This document shows, in pieces, positions 41,301-56,300 of a stretch of DNA of 64,000 nucleotides. The notes beneath the pieces were generated by a model, which was given only the letters and a program-made list of their open reading frames with translations, did not search any database and was not told where the DNA came from. The position numbers were made by a program, and so were the translations under genes. Origin of the DNA: Aldehydirespirator sp965204415 (GTDB taxonomy: Bacteria > Actinomycetota > Acidimicrobiia > Acidimicrobiales > Aldehydirespiratoraceae); the NCBI GenBank assembly GCA_965204415.1, contig CBDBEL010000004.1:558001-622000 (forward strand), written 5' to 3'. Numbering within the stretch: position 1 is the stretch's first letter; every line of letters begins with the position of its first letter.

Positions 41301-44300
41301 TCACGATCAGCGACGCCAACAGCAAGCCGACTTTCGATGACGGAACCTCCGCGACGCGGGAGGTGGCTGAGAACTCCGCGGCGGTCACCAACGTGGGCGC
41401 GGCGGTGGCGGCCACCGACGCCGACAACGGAGACACCCTCACCTACACGCTGTCGGGCACCGACGCGTCGTCGTTCACGATCGTGGGGACCACGGGCCAG
41501 ATCAAGACCAGGACGTCGTTGGACCGCGAGACCAAAGCCAGCTATTCGGTGACGGTGAAGGTCACCGACAGCAAGAACGCATCCGGCAACGCCGACACCA
41601 CCATCGACGACGAGATCACCGTCACCATCAACGTCACCGATGTCAACGAGGCCCCCACCGCGGTCGACGACTCGGTGACCATCAACGAGGACGCCGGCAA
41701 GACCGAGATCGCGGTGACCTCCAACGACAGCGACCCCGAGGGCGGCACCCTCACCGCGTCGATCGTGACCAACCCCACCAAGGGCACCGCGGCGCTCAAG
41801 TCCGGCAGCAGCACGGTGATCGAGTACACCCCCAACGCCAACGCCAACGGTTCGGACAGTTTCACCTACAAGGTGAACGACGGCACCCACGACAGCGGCA
41901 CGGCGACGGTGTCGATCACGATCAACGCGGTGAACGATGCGCCGGTGGCGGTGGACGACGCCAAGACGATCGTCGAGGACTCGGCCAAGACCGAGATCAA
42001 CGTGGTGGCCAACGACACCGATGTGGAGGGCGACGACCTGTCGGTGTCGGCGATCACGACCCCGCCGACGAAGGGCACTGCCGCGATCAAGGCCGGCAAC
42101 AAGGTGATCGAGTACACCCCGAATGCTGACGCGGTCGGCGAGGACACGGTGGTGTACACGGTGTCTGATGGGACCGACACCGCCAGCGGCACTTTGACGG
42201 TGACGATCACCGCGGTGAACGACGACCCTGCGTTCAGTGAGGGCACCGTCGCCGACGGGGTCCGCTCCACGACGCGCAGCGTGACGTTGGCGGGCTCCAC
42301 GATGAACAGCGATGTGGGTGCGGTGCTGGCGGTGGACCATCCCACCGACGAGACGGAGGCGTTGACGTTCGCGATCGGCGGGACCGACGGCTCGAAGTTC
42401 GCGGTGAGCTCCAGCGGCCAGATCAGCGTCGGGTCCACCGATCTGCCGGTGTTGGCCCAGCAGTCCTATGAGGTGACGGTGACGGTGTCTGACGGCAAGG
42501 ACAGCACCGGAGACGAGACCGAGGCCACCACCGATGACACCATCACGGTGACGATCACGATCAGCGACGCCAACAGCAAGCCGACTTTCGATGACGGAAC
42601 CTCCGCGACGCGGGAGGTGGCTGAGAACTCCGCGGCGGTCACCAATGTGGGCGCGGCGGTGGCCGCGTCGGATGCCGACAACGGAGACACGCTCACCTAC
42701 ACCCTCGACGGCACCGACAAGTCGAGCTTCACGATTGTGGGGACCACGGGCCAGATCAAGACCAAGACGTCTTTGGACCGCGAGACCAAAGCCAGCTATT
42801 CGGTGACGGTGAAGGTCACCGACAGCAAGAACGCGGCCGGCAACGCCGACACCACTATCGACGATGAGATCGCGGTGACGATCAACGTGACCGACGTGAA
42901 CGAGGCCCCCACCGCGGTCAACGACTCGGTGACCATCAACGAGGACGCCGCCAAGACCGAGATCAACGTCACCGCCAACGACACCGACCCCGAGGGCGGC
43001 ACCCTGACTGCGTCGATCGTGACCAACCCCACCAAGGGCACCGCGGCGGTGAAGTCGGGCGATTCGACGGTGATCGAGTACACCCCGAACGCGAACGTCA
43101 ACGGCTCTGACAGTTTCACCTACAAGGTGAACGACGGCACCCACGACAGCGGCACGGCGACGGTGTCGATCACCATCAACGCGGTGAACGACGACCCGGT
43201 TGCCGTCGACGACGCCAAGACGATCGTCGAGGACTCGGCCAAAGTCGAGGTCAACGTGATCGCCAACGACACCGACATCGACAGCACGTCCTTGTCGGTG
43301 TCGGCGATCACGACCGCGCCGACCAAGGGCACCGCCACGGTCAAGGCGACCGACAGCAAGGTGATCGAGTACACCCCGAATGCCGACGCCAACGGCGAGG
43401 ACACGATCGTGTACACGGTGTCTGACGGGTCGGGGGGCACCGACAGCGGCACCTTGACGGTGACGATCACCGCGGTGAACGACGATCCGTCCTTCACTGC
43501 GGGCGCCACCGCGACGCGCAGCGTGACTGTGGCGGGCTCCACGAAGAACAGCGCCGTGGGCGCGGTGCTGGCGGTGACGCATCCCTCAGACGAGACCGAG
43601 TCGTTGACGTTCAAGATTGGCGGCACCGACGGATCGAAGTTCGTGGTGAGCTTCAGCGGCCAGATCAGCGTCGGGTCCACCGACCTGCCGGTGGTGACCC
43701 AGCAGTCCTATGAGGTGACGGTGACGGTGTCCGACGGCAAGGACAGCACCGGAGACGAGACCGAGGCCACCACCGACGACACAATCACGGTGACGATCAC
43801 CATCAGCGGCACCAACCGTGCGCCGACTTTCGACGACGGCGACTCCACGACGCGGGATGTGGCCGAGAACGCCGCGGCGGTCACCAACGTGGGTGCCCCG
43901 GTGGCCGCCACCGATGCCGACCGCGACGGACTGACCTACACGCTGTCGGGCACCGACGCCTCGTCGTTCACGATTGTCGGGTCGACGGGTCAGATCAAGA
44001 CCAGGACGTCTTTGGACCGCGAGGCCAAGTCGAGCTATTCGGTGACGGTGAAGGTCACCGACGGCAAGGACGCCGCCGGAGGCTCCAGCAACGCCATCGA
44101 TGATGAGATCTCGGTGACGATCAACGTGACCGACGTGAACGAGGCCCCGACCGCCACTGACGACTCGGTGACGATCGACGAGGACTCGGGCAAGGTCGAG
44201 ATCGCGGTGACCTCCAACGACACCGACCCTGAGGGCGGCACCCTGACCGCGTCGATCGTGACCAACCCGACCAAGGGCACCGCGGCGCTGAAGTCCGGCA

Positions 44301-47300
44301 GCAGCACGGTGATCGAGTACACCCCGAACGCGAACGTCAACGGCTCGGACAGTTTCACCTACAAGGTGTCTGACGGCACCCACGACAGCGGCACGGCGAC
44401 GGTGTCGATCACGATCAACGCGGTGAACGATGCGCCGGTTGCGGTCGACGACGCCAAGACGATCGTCGAGGACGCCGCCAAGACCGAGATCAACGTGGTG
44501 GCCAACGACACCGATGTGGAGGGCGACGACCTGTCGGTGTCGGCGATCACGACCCCGCCGACGAAGGGCACTGCCGCGATCAAGGCCGGCAACAAGGTGA
44601 TCGAGTACACCCCGAACGCGGACGCGGTCGGCGAGGACACGGTGGTGTACACGGTCTCTGACGGGACCGACACCGCCAGCGGCACTTTGACGGTCACGAT
44701 CACCGCGGTCAACGACGATCCTGCCTTCAGTGAGGGGACCGTCAGCGACGGGGTCCGCTCCACGACGCGCAGCGTGACGTTGGCGGGCTCCACGATGAAC
44801 AGCGACGTGGGTGCGGTGCTGGCGGTGGACCATCCCACCGACGAGACCGAGGCGTTGACGTTCGCGATCGGCGGGACCGACGGATCGAAGTTCACGGTGA
44901 GCTCCAGCGGCCAGATCAGCGTCGGGTCCACCGATCTGCCGGTGTTGGCCCAGCAGTCCTATGAGGTCACGGTGACGGTGTCTGACGGCAAGGACAGCAC
45001 CGGAGACGAGACCGAGGCCACCACCGATGACACCATCACGGTGACGATCACGATCAGCGACGCCAACAGCAAGCCGACTTTCGATGACGGAACCTCCGCG
45101 ACGCGGGAGGTGGCTGAGAACTCCGCGGCGGTCACCAATGTGGGCGCGGCGGTGGCCGCGTCGGATGCCGACAACGGCGACACGTTGACCTACACCCTCG
45201 ACGGCACCGACAAGTCGAGCTTCACGATTGTGGGGACTACGGGCCAGATCAAGACCAAGACGTCTTTGGATCGTGAGGCCAAAGCCAGCTATTCGGTGAC
45301 GGTGAAGGTCACCGACAGCAAGAACGCGGCCGGCAACGCCGACACCGCCATCGATGATGAGATCGCGGTGACGATCAACGTGACCGACGTGAACGAGGCC
45401 CCGACTGCGGTCAACGACTCGGTGACCATCAACGAGGACGCCGCCAAGACCGAGATCAACGTCACCGCCAACGACAGCGACCCCGAGGGCGGCACCCTCA
45501 CTGCGTCGATCGTGACCAACCCCACCAAGGGCACCGCGGCGCTCAAGTCCGGCAGCAGCACGGTGATCGAGTACACCCCCAACGCCAACGTCAACGGCTC
45601 GGACAGTTTCACCTACAAGGTGTCTGACGGCACCCACGACAGCGGCACGGCGACGGTGTCGATCACGATCAACGCGGTGAACGATGCGCCGGTGGCGGTG
45701 GACGACGCGGTGACCATCGTCGAGGACTCGGCCAAGACCGAGGTCAACGTGATCACCAACGACACCGATGTGGAGGGCGACTCGTTGTCGGTCACCGCGA
45801 TCACGACGGCGCCGTCCAAGGGCACCGCGGCGATCAAGGCCGGCAGCAAGGTGATCGAGTACACCCCGAACGCGGACGCGGTCGGCGAGGACACGGTGGT
45901 GTACACGGTGTCTGACGGGACCGACACCGCCAGCGGCACTTTGACGGTGACGATCACCGCGGTGAACGACGATCCTGCGTTCAGCGAGGGCACTGTCAGC
46001 GACGGGGTCCGTTCCACGACGCGCAGTGTGACGTTGGCGGGCTCCACGATGAACAGCGCTGTGGGTGCGGTGCTGGCGGTGGACCATCCCACCGACGAGA
46101 CCGAGGCGTTGACGTTCGCGATCGGCGGGACCGACGGATCGAAGTTCACGGTGAGCTCCAGCGGCCAGATCAGCGTCGGGTCCACCGATCTGCCGGTGTT
46201 GGCCCAGCAGTCCTATGAGGTGACGGTGACGGTGTCTGACGGCAAGGACAGCACCGGAGACGAGACCGAGGCCACCACCGATGACACCATCACGGTGACG
46301 ATCACGATCAGCGACGCCAACAGCAAGCCGACTTTCGATGACGGAACCTCCGCGACGCGGGAGGTGGCTGAGAACTCCGCGGCGGTCACCAATGTGGGCG
46401 CGGCGGTGGCCGCCACCGACGCCGACAACGGCGACACGTTGACCTACACCCTGGCCGGCACCGACGCGGCGAGCTTCACGATTGTGGGGACGACGGGTCA
46501 GATCAAGACCAAGACGTCTTTGGACCGTGAGACCAAAGCCAGCTATTCGGTGACGGTGAAGGTCACCGACGGCAAGGACGCGGCCGGCGGCTCCAGCACC
46601 GTGATCGACGACGAGATCTCGGTGACGATCAACGTGACCGACGTGAACGAGGCCCCGACCGCAACCGACGACTCGGTGACCATCAACGAGGACGCCGCCA
46701 AGACCGAGATCAACGTCACCGCCAACGACAGCGACCCCGAGGGCGGCACCCTCACCGCGTCGATCGTGACCAACCCGACCAAGGGCACCGCGGCGCTCAA
46801 GTCCGGCAGCAGCACGGTGATCGAGTACACCCCCAACGCCAACGTCAACGGCTCGGACAGTTTCACCTACAAGGTGTCTGACGGCACCCACGACAGCGGC
46901 ACGGCGACGGTGTCGATCACGATCAACGCGGTGAACGATGCGCCGGTGGCGGTCGACGACGCGGTGACCATCGTCGAGGACTCGGCCAAGACCGACGTCA
47001 ACGTGATCACCAACGACACCGATGTGGAGGGTGACTCGCTGTCGGTGTCGGCGATCACGACGGCGCCGTCCAAGGGCACTGCCGCGATCAAGGCCGGCAG
47101 CAAGGTGATCGAGTACACCCCGAACGCGGACGCGGTCGGCGAGGACACGGTGGTGTACACGGTCTCTGACGGGACCGACACCGCCAGCGGCACTTTGACG
47201 GTGACGATCACCGCGGTCAACGACGACCCTGCGTTCAGCGAGGGCACCGTCGCCGACGGGGTCCGCTCCACGACGCGCAGCGTGACGTTGGCGGGCTCCA

Positions 47301-50300
47301 CGATGAACAGCGCCGTGGGTGCGGTGCTGGCGGTGGACCATCCCACCGACGAGACCGAGGCGTTGACGTTCGCGATCGGCGGGACCGACGGATCGAAGTT
47401 CACGGTGAGCTCCAGCGGCCAGATCAGCGTCGGGTCCACCGATCTGCCCGTGTTGACCCAGCAGTCCTACACCGTGACCGTCACCGTCAGGGACAGCAAG
47501 AACTCGTCGGGGACCGCCGACACCGTCATCGACGACACCATCACGGTGACGATCACTATCAGCGACGCCAACAGCAAGCCGACTTTCGATGACGGAACCT
47601 CCGCGACGCGGGAGGTGGCTGAGAACTCCGCGGCGGTCACCAACGTGGGCGCGGCGGTGGCCGCGTCCGACGCCGACAACGGAGACACCCTCACCTACAC
47701 GCTGGCGGGCACCGACGCGTCGTCGTTCACGATCGTGGGGACGACGGGCCAGATCAAGACCAGGACGTCGTTGGACCGCGAGACCAAAGCCAGCTATTCG
47801 GTGACGGTGAAGGTCACCGACGGCAAGAACGCGGCCGGCAACGCGGACACCACTATCGATGATGAGATCGCGGTGACGATCAACGTGACCGACGTGAACG
47901 AGGCCCCGACTGCGGTCGCCGACTCGGTGACCATCAACGAGGACGCCGCCAAGACCGAGATCAACGTCACCTCCAACGACAGCGACCCCGAGAGCGGCAC
48001 CCTCACCGCGTCGATCGTGACCAACCCCACCAAGGGCACCGCGACGGTCAAGTCCGGCGACGCGACGGTGATCGAGTACACCCCCAACGCCAACGCCAAC
48101 GGTTCGGACAGTTTCACCTACAAGGTGTCTGACGGCACCCACGACAGCGGCACGGCGACGGTGTCGATCACGATCAACGCGGTGAACGATGCGCCGGTTG
48201 CGGTCGACGACGCCAAGACGATCGTCGAGGACTCGGCCAAGACCGAGATCAACGTGATCACCAACGACACCGACGTGGAGGGCGACGACCTGTCGGTCAC
48301 CGCGATCACGACCCCGCCGACGAAGGGCACTGCCGCGATCAAGGCCGGCAACAAGGTGATCGAGTACACCCCGAATGCTGACGCGGTCGGCGAGGACACG
48401 GTGGTGTACACGGTCTCTGACGGGACCGACACCGCCAGCGGCACTTTGACGGTGACGATCACCGCGGTCAACGACGATCCTGCCTTCAGTGAGGGGACCG
48501 TCAGCGACGGGGTCCGCTCCACGACGCGCAGCGTGACGTTGGCGGGCTCCACGATGAACAGCGCCGTGGGTGCGGTGCTGGCGGTGGACCATCCCACCGA
48601 CGAGACCGAGGCGTTGACGTTCGCGATCGGCGGGACCGACGGATCGAAGTTCACGGTGAGCTCCAGCGGCCAGATCAGCGTCGGGTCCACCGATCTGCCC
48701 GTGTTGACCCAGCAGTCCTACACCGTGACCGTCACCGTCAGGGACAGCAAGAACTCCTCGGGGACCGCCGACACCGTCATCGACGACACCATCACGGTGA
48801 CGATCACGATCAGCGACGCCAACAGCAAGCCGACTTTCGATGACGGAACCTCCGCGACGCGGGAGGTGGCTGAGAACTCCGCGGCGGTCACCAACGTGGG
48901 CGCGGCGGTGGCGGCCACCGACGCCGACAACGGAGACACCCTCACCTACACGCTGTCGGGCACCGACGCGTCGTCGTTCACGATCGTGGGGACCACGGGC
49001 CAGATCAAGACCAGGACGTCGTTGGACCGCGAGACCAAAGCCAGCTATTCGGTGACGGTGAAGGTCACCGACAGCAAGAACGCATCCGGCAACGCCGACA
49101 CCACCATCGACGACGAGATCACCGTCACCATCAACGTCACCGATGTCAACGAGGCCCCCACCGCGGTCGACGACTCGGTGACCATCAACGAGGACGCCGG
49201 CAAGACCGAGATCGCGGTGACCTCCAACGACAGCGACCCCGAGAGCGGCACCCTCACCGCGTCGATCGTGACCAACCCCACCAAGGGCACCGCGGCGCTC
49301 AAGTCCGGCAGCAGCACGGTGATCGAGTACACCCCCAACGCCAACGCCAACGGCTCGGACAGTTTCACCTACAAGGTGAACGACGGCACCCACGACAGCA
49401 GCACAGCCACCGTGTCGATCACCATCAACGCCGTCAACGACAACCCGGTCGCCAACGACGACACCAAGACCATTGTCGAGGACTCGGCCAAGACCGAGAT
49501 CAACGTGATCACCAACGACACCGACATCGACAGCACGACGCTGTCGGTCTCCGCGATCACGACCGCCCCCACCAAGGGCACCGCCGCCATCAAGACCGGC
49601 AACAACAAGGTGATCGAGTACACCCCCAACGCCAACGCCAACGGCGAAGACGAGATCGTGTACACGGTCTCTGACGGGTCGGGCGGCACCGACAGCGGCA
49701 CCTTGACGATCACGATCACCGCGGTCAACGACGACCCCTCCTTCGCCGACGGCGCCACCGCGACGCGCAGCATCACGGTGGCGGGCTCCACGATGAACAG
49801 CGATGTGGGTGCGGTGCTGGCGGTGACCCATCCCTCAGACGAGACCGAGACGCTGACCTTCGACATCGGCGGGACCGACGGCTCGAAGTTCGCGGTCAGC
49901 TCCAGCGGCCAGATCAGCGTCGGGTCCACCGACCTGCCCGTCGAGGACCAGCAGTCCTATGAGGTCACCGTCACCGTCTCCGACGGCAAGGACAGCACCG
50001 GCGACGAGACCGAGGCCACCACCGACGACACCATCACCGTCACCATCACCGTCACCGTCGCCTCCGTCGCCGGGCTGGCGGCGGCCACGACGGCGGCGAA
50101 GTCGGCCGCGCTGAGCTGGACCGAGCCGTCGGCGTGCGCTTCGGCGAGCCCGGCGTGCATCTACCAGTTCCGCTACCGGGAATCCGGCCAGAGCTGGCCG
50201 TCGTCGTGGACGACCGCCTCGGGGACGGCGGCCCACACAGTGACGGGGCTGAAGGCGGGCACGGCCTACGACTTCCAGCTGCGGGTCATCCAAGGGACCG

Positions 50301-53300
50301 TGGGCAGCGAGGATCTGCTGGCGCTGGCGTCGGTGTCGGCCACCACCATGGCCACGACGACCTACTCGCTGGCGGGGGCCACGGTGGTGGAGGGCGCCGG
50401 CGCGGGGCTGGTCATCACGCTGGGCGAGGACGCGCCCAGCGGCGGGCTGGGGTTCACCGTCACCGCCGGCTACGCCTCCCCGGCGGCGGGCAAGGCGTCC
50501 TCGGGCGACGTGGGCACGATCACCACCCCGGTGACGGTGACCGGCGGGACCCGCACCCTCACGGTGACGGTGCCCACCGTGGACGACAATATCGCCGAGG
50601 ACGCCGAGACCTTCACGGTGACGGTCACCCCGACCGGCACCAACTCCCCGGGCTGGGTGGAGCTGTCGACGGGGTCGGGCACCGCCACGGTCACCATCAA
50701 CGACAACGACACCGCGGGCGTGACGGTGGGCGCGGTGTCTGTGAGCGTGTTCGCGGGCTCGACGACGACCTACACGCTGGTGCTCGACACCAAGCCCGCG
50801 GCCAATGTGGTGATCACGCCGGCCAGCGGCACCGCGGCGGCCGCCACGGTGACCGGCCAGGCCAAGACGTTCACGCCGGCGGACTGGGACCAGCCCCAGG
50901 AGGTGACCGTCACCGGCGTCGCGGCGGGCGCGTCGACGATCACCCACTCGGTGAGCTCGAGCGGCGACGCCAAGTACCCGACCGGCTTGAGCATCGCCTC
51001 GGTGGCGGCGACGGTGACGCCGACGCTGTCGGTGGGGGAGTTCGACACGATCGGGCAGTTCCCCACGAAGCACCCGACCAAGGACGGGGGGCTCCTGTAT
51101 GAGGGCACCTCGGTCGAGTTCATGCTGACGGGGGCGGGCTGGACGGCGGGCGCCTACAAGGGAGAGTTCTGCGAGACGGTGTCCTACAAGGGGGTCGAGT
51201 CGGTCGCGGTGACCGGCTGCGACACCGCCAACGCGGTGGACATCACCGTCGGCAGCGACGGGGCGCTGTCGGCGACCATGACCTACACGGTGCCCGACAG
51301 CGGCATCCCCGACGACGGCGTGGCGATCAGGGTCCGTTCCGCCGGGGGCTCGCAGTCCGCGACGCTGCGGGTGGTCCACGCGCCGGGGGTGATCGAGTGG
51401 GAGGTGTCGTCGGTGACCCGCAACGACGGCACCGTCGAGGCCAACCCGGGTGAGGTGGACCTGACCGCGCTGGCGCCCGGCGACACGGTGGTCTTCGCGG
51501 TGCAGGGATCCAAGTGGATCGTGGGGTTCGTGGTGCCGATTGTGTGCCGGCTGCCCCAGGGCGGTCTGAGGCAGATCAATTTCGCGAACTCGTCGAACTT
51601 CTGCTTCCTCGCCCTCAGCCCCATCGCCGTCACCGACGATGGATGGACCCACACGGCGACCTACACGGTGCCCGCGGGGGGCCTGCCCCCCTACGGTCTG
51701 GCCGTCTCGGCGGGTGACGCCAACGGCGTCCAGGGCAACGCGGCGGTGGTGATCGGCGCCGGGACCGCGCCGTCGGTGTCGGTGCAGCCGGCCAACCGGG
51801 CCGACGTGGTCGGTGACGGCTCGAAGGAGTTCACCGTGTCGGGCTCGGACTGGACCGCCGGCCCCAAGGTGACCTACCAGTTCTTCGGCAGATGGAACAT
51901 GGGGGCGCTGAAGAGCGAGTTCTGCACCATCCCCGACGGCGGCCTCGGGGCGATCACCGACGACCACTGCGACGGCGACAACGCAGCCACGATCAGCCTG
52001 CCCACCACGAACACGCCCCTGGGCTCGTTCAGCGGCCACAAGATCACATACACGCCGCCCGTGGGCGCCATCCCCGCCGGAGGGGTGGCCATCAGGGTCA
52101 GAAGGGAGGTGGGCGCCACCGTCGGAGGCATCGGCAACAAGCCGCTGCCGGCGCCGCACACCATGGAGTCCGCGGTCGCGTTGGCGATCCCCGCCGCGGT
52201 GACCGTGAGCAAGGACAAGGTGAGCGTGGCCGCGGCAGACGGGACGGCGACCTACACGGTGGTCCTGGGGGTCGAGCCCTCAGGCAACGTGGTGATCGCC
52301 CCGACCAGCTCGGCGACGGCCAAGGCCACCGTCGGCGGGGCGCTGACGTTCACGCCGACCGACTGGAGCGTGCCCCAGCAGGTGACCGTCACCGGAAAGC
52401 AGGTCGGCACAGCCACCGTCGCCCACGCGGTGACCTCCAGCGCAGACCCCCGGTACCCGGTCGGCATGGGCATCGGCAGCGTGGCCGTGACCGTCGAGAA
52501 CTCCGCGCCGGCTTTCGACGACGGCGACTCGGCGACGCGGGAGGTGGCTGAGAACGCGGCGGCGGTCGTCGATGTGGGCGCCCCGGTGGCCGCCACCGAT
52601 GCCGACAGCAGCGACACGTTGACCTACACGCTGGCGGGCGACGACGAGGCGTCGTTCACGATCGTGGGGACCAGCGGCCAGATCAAGACCAAGACGTCGT
52701 TGGACCGCGAGACCAAGTCCAGCTACTCGGTGACGGTGAAGGTCACCGACAGCAAGAACGCCGCCGGCGAAGCGGACACCGCCATCGATGATGAGATCGC
52801 GGTGACGATCAACGTGACCGACGAGAACGAGGCCCCGACCGCGGTCGACGACTCGGTGACCATCGACGAGGACTCGGGCAAGACCGAGATTGCGGTGACC
52901 TCCAACGACACCGACCCCGAGGGCGACGACTTGACCGCGGTGGACGTGTCGGACCCGGCCAACGGCACCGCCGCGGTGAAGACGGGCGACGGCGGGGTGA
53001 TCGAGTACACCCCCGACGCCAACTTCTCCGGCACCGACACCTTCACCTACAAGGTGTCCGACGGCACCCTCAAGAGCGCCGCCACCGCCACCGTCACCGT
53101 CACCGTCAACGCCGTCAACGACGACCCGGTGGCGGTCGACGACGCCAAGACGATCGTCGAGGACTCGGCCAAGGTCGAGGTCAATGTGATCGCCAACGAC
53201 ACCGACGTGGACAGCACGTCTTTGTCGGTGTCGGCGATCACGACCGCGCCGACGAAGGGCACCGCCACGGTCAAGGCGACCGACAGCAAGGTGATCGAGT

Positions 53301-56300
53301 ACACCCCGAACGCGGACGCGGTCGGCGAGGACACCATCGTCTACACGGTCTCTGACGGTTCGGGCGGCACCGACAGCGGCACCTTGACGGTGACGATCAC
53401 CGCGGTGAATGACGACCCTGCGTTCAGCGAGGGGACCGTCGCCGACGGGGTCCGCTCCACGACGCGCAGCGTGACGCTGGCGGGCTCCACGATGAACAGC
53501 GCCGTGGGCGCGGTGCTGGCGGTGGACCATCCCACCGACGAGACCGAGACGCTGACGTTCGCGATCGGCGGGACCGACGGCTCGAAGTTCACGGTGAGCT
53601 CCAGCGGCCAGATCAGCGTCGGGTCAACCGACCTGCCGGTGGCGACCCAGCAGTCCTACGAGGTCACGGTGACGGTGTCTGACGGCAAGGACAGCACCGG
53701 AGACGAGACCGAGGCCACCACCGACGACACCATCACGGTGACGATCACTATCAGCGACGCCAACAGCAAGCCGACTTTCGACGACGGCGACTCCGCGACG
53801 CGGGAGGTGGCCGAGAACGCGGCGGCGGTCACCAATGTGGGCGCTCCGGTGGCCGCGTCGGACTCCGACGGCAGCGACACGTTGGCCTACACGCTGGCGG
53901 GCACCGACGCGGCGTCGTTCACGATTGTGGGGACCACAGGCCAGATCAAGACCAGGACCTCTTTGGACCACGAGGCCAAAGACAGCTATTCGGTGACGGT
54001 GAAGGTCACCGACGGCAAGGACGGCGCCGGCGGGACCAGCACCGCCATCGACGACGAGATCGCGGTGACGATCAACGTGACCGACGTGAACGAGGCCCCG
54101 ACCGCCACTGACGACTCGGTGACCATCGACGAGGACTCCGCCAAGACCGAGATCGCGGTGACCTCCAACGACACCGACCCTGAGGGCGGCACCCTGACCG
54201 CGTCGATCGTGACGAACCCCACCAAGGGCACCGCGGCGGTCAAGACGGGCGATGCGACGGTGATCGAGTACACCCCCAACGCCAACGCCAACGGCGCAGA
54301 CAGTTTCACCTACAAGGTGTCTGACGGCACCCACGACAGCGGCACGGCGACGGTGTCGATCACGATCAACGCGGTGAACGATGCGCCGGTTGCGGTCGAC
54401 GACGCCAAGACGATCGTCGAGGACTCGGCCAAGGTCGAGGTCAATGTGATCGCCAACGACACCGACGTGGACAGCACGTCTTTGTCGGTGTCGGCGATCA
54501 CGACCGCGCCGACGAAGGGCACCGCGGCGGTCAAGGCGACCGACAGCAAGGTGATCGAGTACACCCCGAACGCGGACGCGGTCGGCGAGGACACCATCGT
54601 GTACACGGTGTCTGACGGGTCGGGCGGTACCGCCAGCGGCACTTTGACGGTCACGATCACCGCGGTGAACGACGACCCTGCCTTCAGCGAGGGCACCGTC
54701 GCCGACGGGGTCCGCTCCACTACGCGCAGCGTGACGCTGGCGGGCTCCACGATGAACAGCGATGTGGGTGCGGTGCTGGCGGTGGACCATCCCACCGACG
54801 AGACGGAGTCGTTGACGTTCGGGATCGGCGGGACCGACGGATCGAAGTTCGTGGTGAGCTCCAGCGGCCAGATCAGCGTCGGGTCCACCGACCTGCCGGT
54901 GGCGACCCAGCAGTCCTATGAGGTGACGGTGACGGTGTCTGACGGCAAGGACAGCTCCGGTGACGAGACCGAGGCCACCACCGACGACACCATCACGGTG
55001 ACGATCACCATCAGCGACGCCAACAGCAAGCCGACTTTCGACGACGGAGAGTCGACGACGCGGGAGGTGGCCGAGAACTCCGCGGCGGTCACCAACGTGG
55101 GTGCCCCAGTCGCCGCGTCGGACTCCGACAGCAGCGACACGTTGGCCTACACGCTGGCGGGCACCGACGCGGCGTCGTTCACGATTGTGGGGACCACAGG
55201 CCAGATCAAGACCAAGACCTCTTTGAACCACGAGGCCAAAGACAGCTATTCGGTGACGGTGAAGGTCACCGACGGCAAGGACGGCGCCGGCGGGACCAGC
55301 ACCGCCATCGACGACGAGATCGCGGTGACGATCAACGTGACCGACGTGAACGAGGCCCCGACCGCCACTGACGACTCGGTGACGATCGACGAGGACTCCG
55401 GCAAGACGGAGATCGCGGTGACCGCCAACGACACCGACCCCGAGGGCGGCAGCCTGACTGCGTCGATCGTGGCGAACCCGACCAAGGGCACCGCGGCGGT
55501 CAAGTCCGGCAGCAGCACGGTGATCGAGTACACCCCGAACGCGAACGTCAACGGCTCGGACAGTTTCACCTACAAGGTGAACGACGGCACCCACGACAGC
55601 GGCACGGCGACGGTGTCGATCACGATCAACGCGGTGAACGATGCGCCGGTGGCGGTGGACGACGCGGTGACCATTGTCGAGGACTCGGCCAAGACCGAGA
55701 TCAACGTGATCACCAACGACACCGACGTGGAGGGTGACTCGCTGTCGGTCACCGCGATCACGACGGCGCCGACCAAGGGCACCGCCGCGATCAAGGCCGG
55801 CAGCACGGTGATCGAGTACACCCCGAACGCGGACGCGGTCGGCGAGGACACGGTGGTGTACACGGTCTCTGACGGGACCGACACCGCCAGCGGCACTTTG
55901 ACGGTCACGATCACCGCGGTCAACGATGACCCTGCGTTCAGCGAGGGCACTGTCAGCGACGGGGTCCGCTCCACGACGCGCAGCGTGACGTTGGCGGGCT
56001 CCACGATGAACAGCGCTGTGGGTGCGGTGCTGGCGGTGGACCACCCCTCAGACGAGACGGAGGCGTTGACGTTCGCGATCGGCGGGACCGACGGCTCGAA
56101 GTTCACGGTGAGCTCCAGCGGCCAGATCAGCGTCGGGTCAACCGATCTGCCGGTGTTGGCCCAGCAGACCTACACCGTGACCGTCACCGTCAGGGACAGC
56201 AAGAACTCCTCGGGGACCGCCGACACCACCACAGACGACACCATCACGGTGACGATCACCATCAGCGACGCCAACAGCAAGCCCACCTTCGACGACGGAA

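Noticed and set aside
39932..49831. Minus-strand open frames of 1216 and 2081 codons
   Set aside because: They lie antisense to the giant gene and repeat with its modules. Their proteins are His/Arg/Val/Gly strings with no folds, as expected when the forward frame avoids codons that would give reverse stops.
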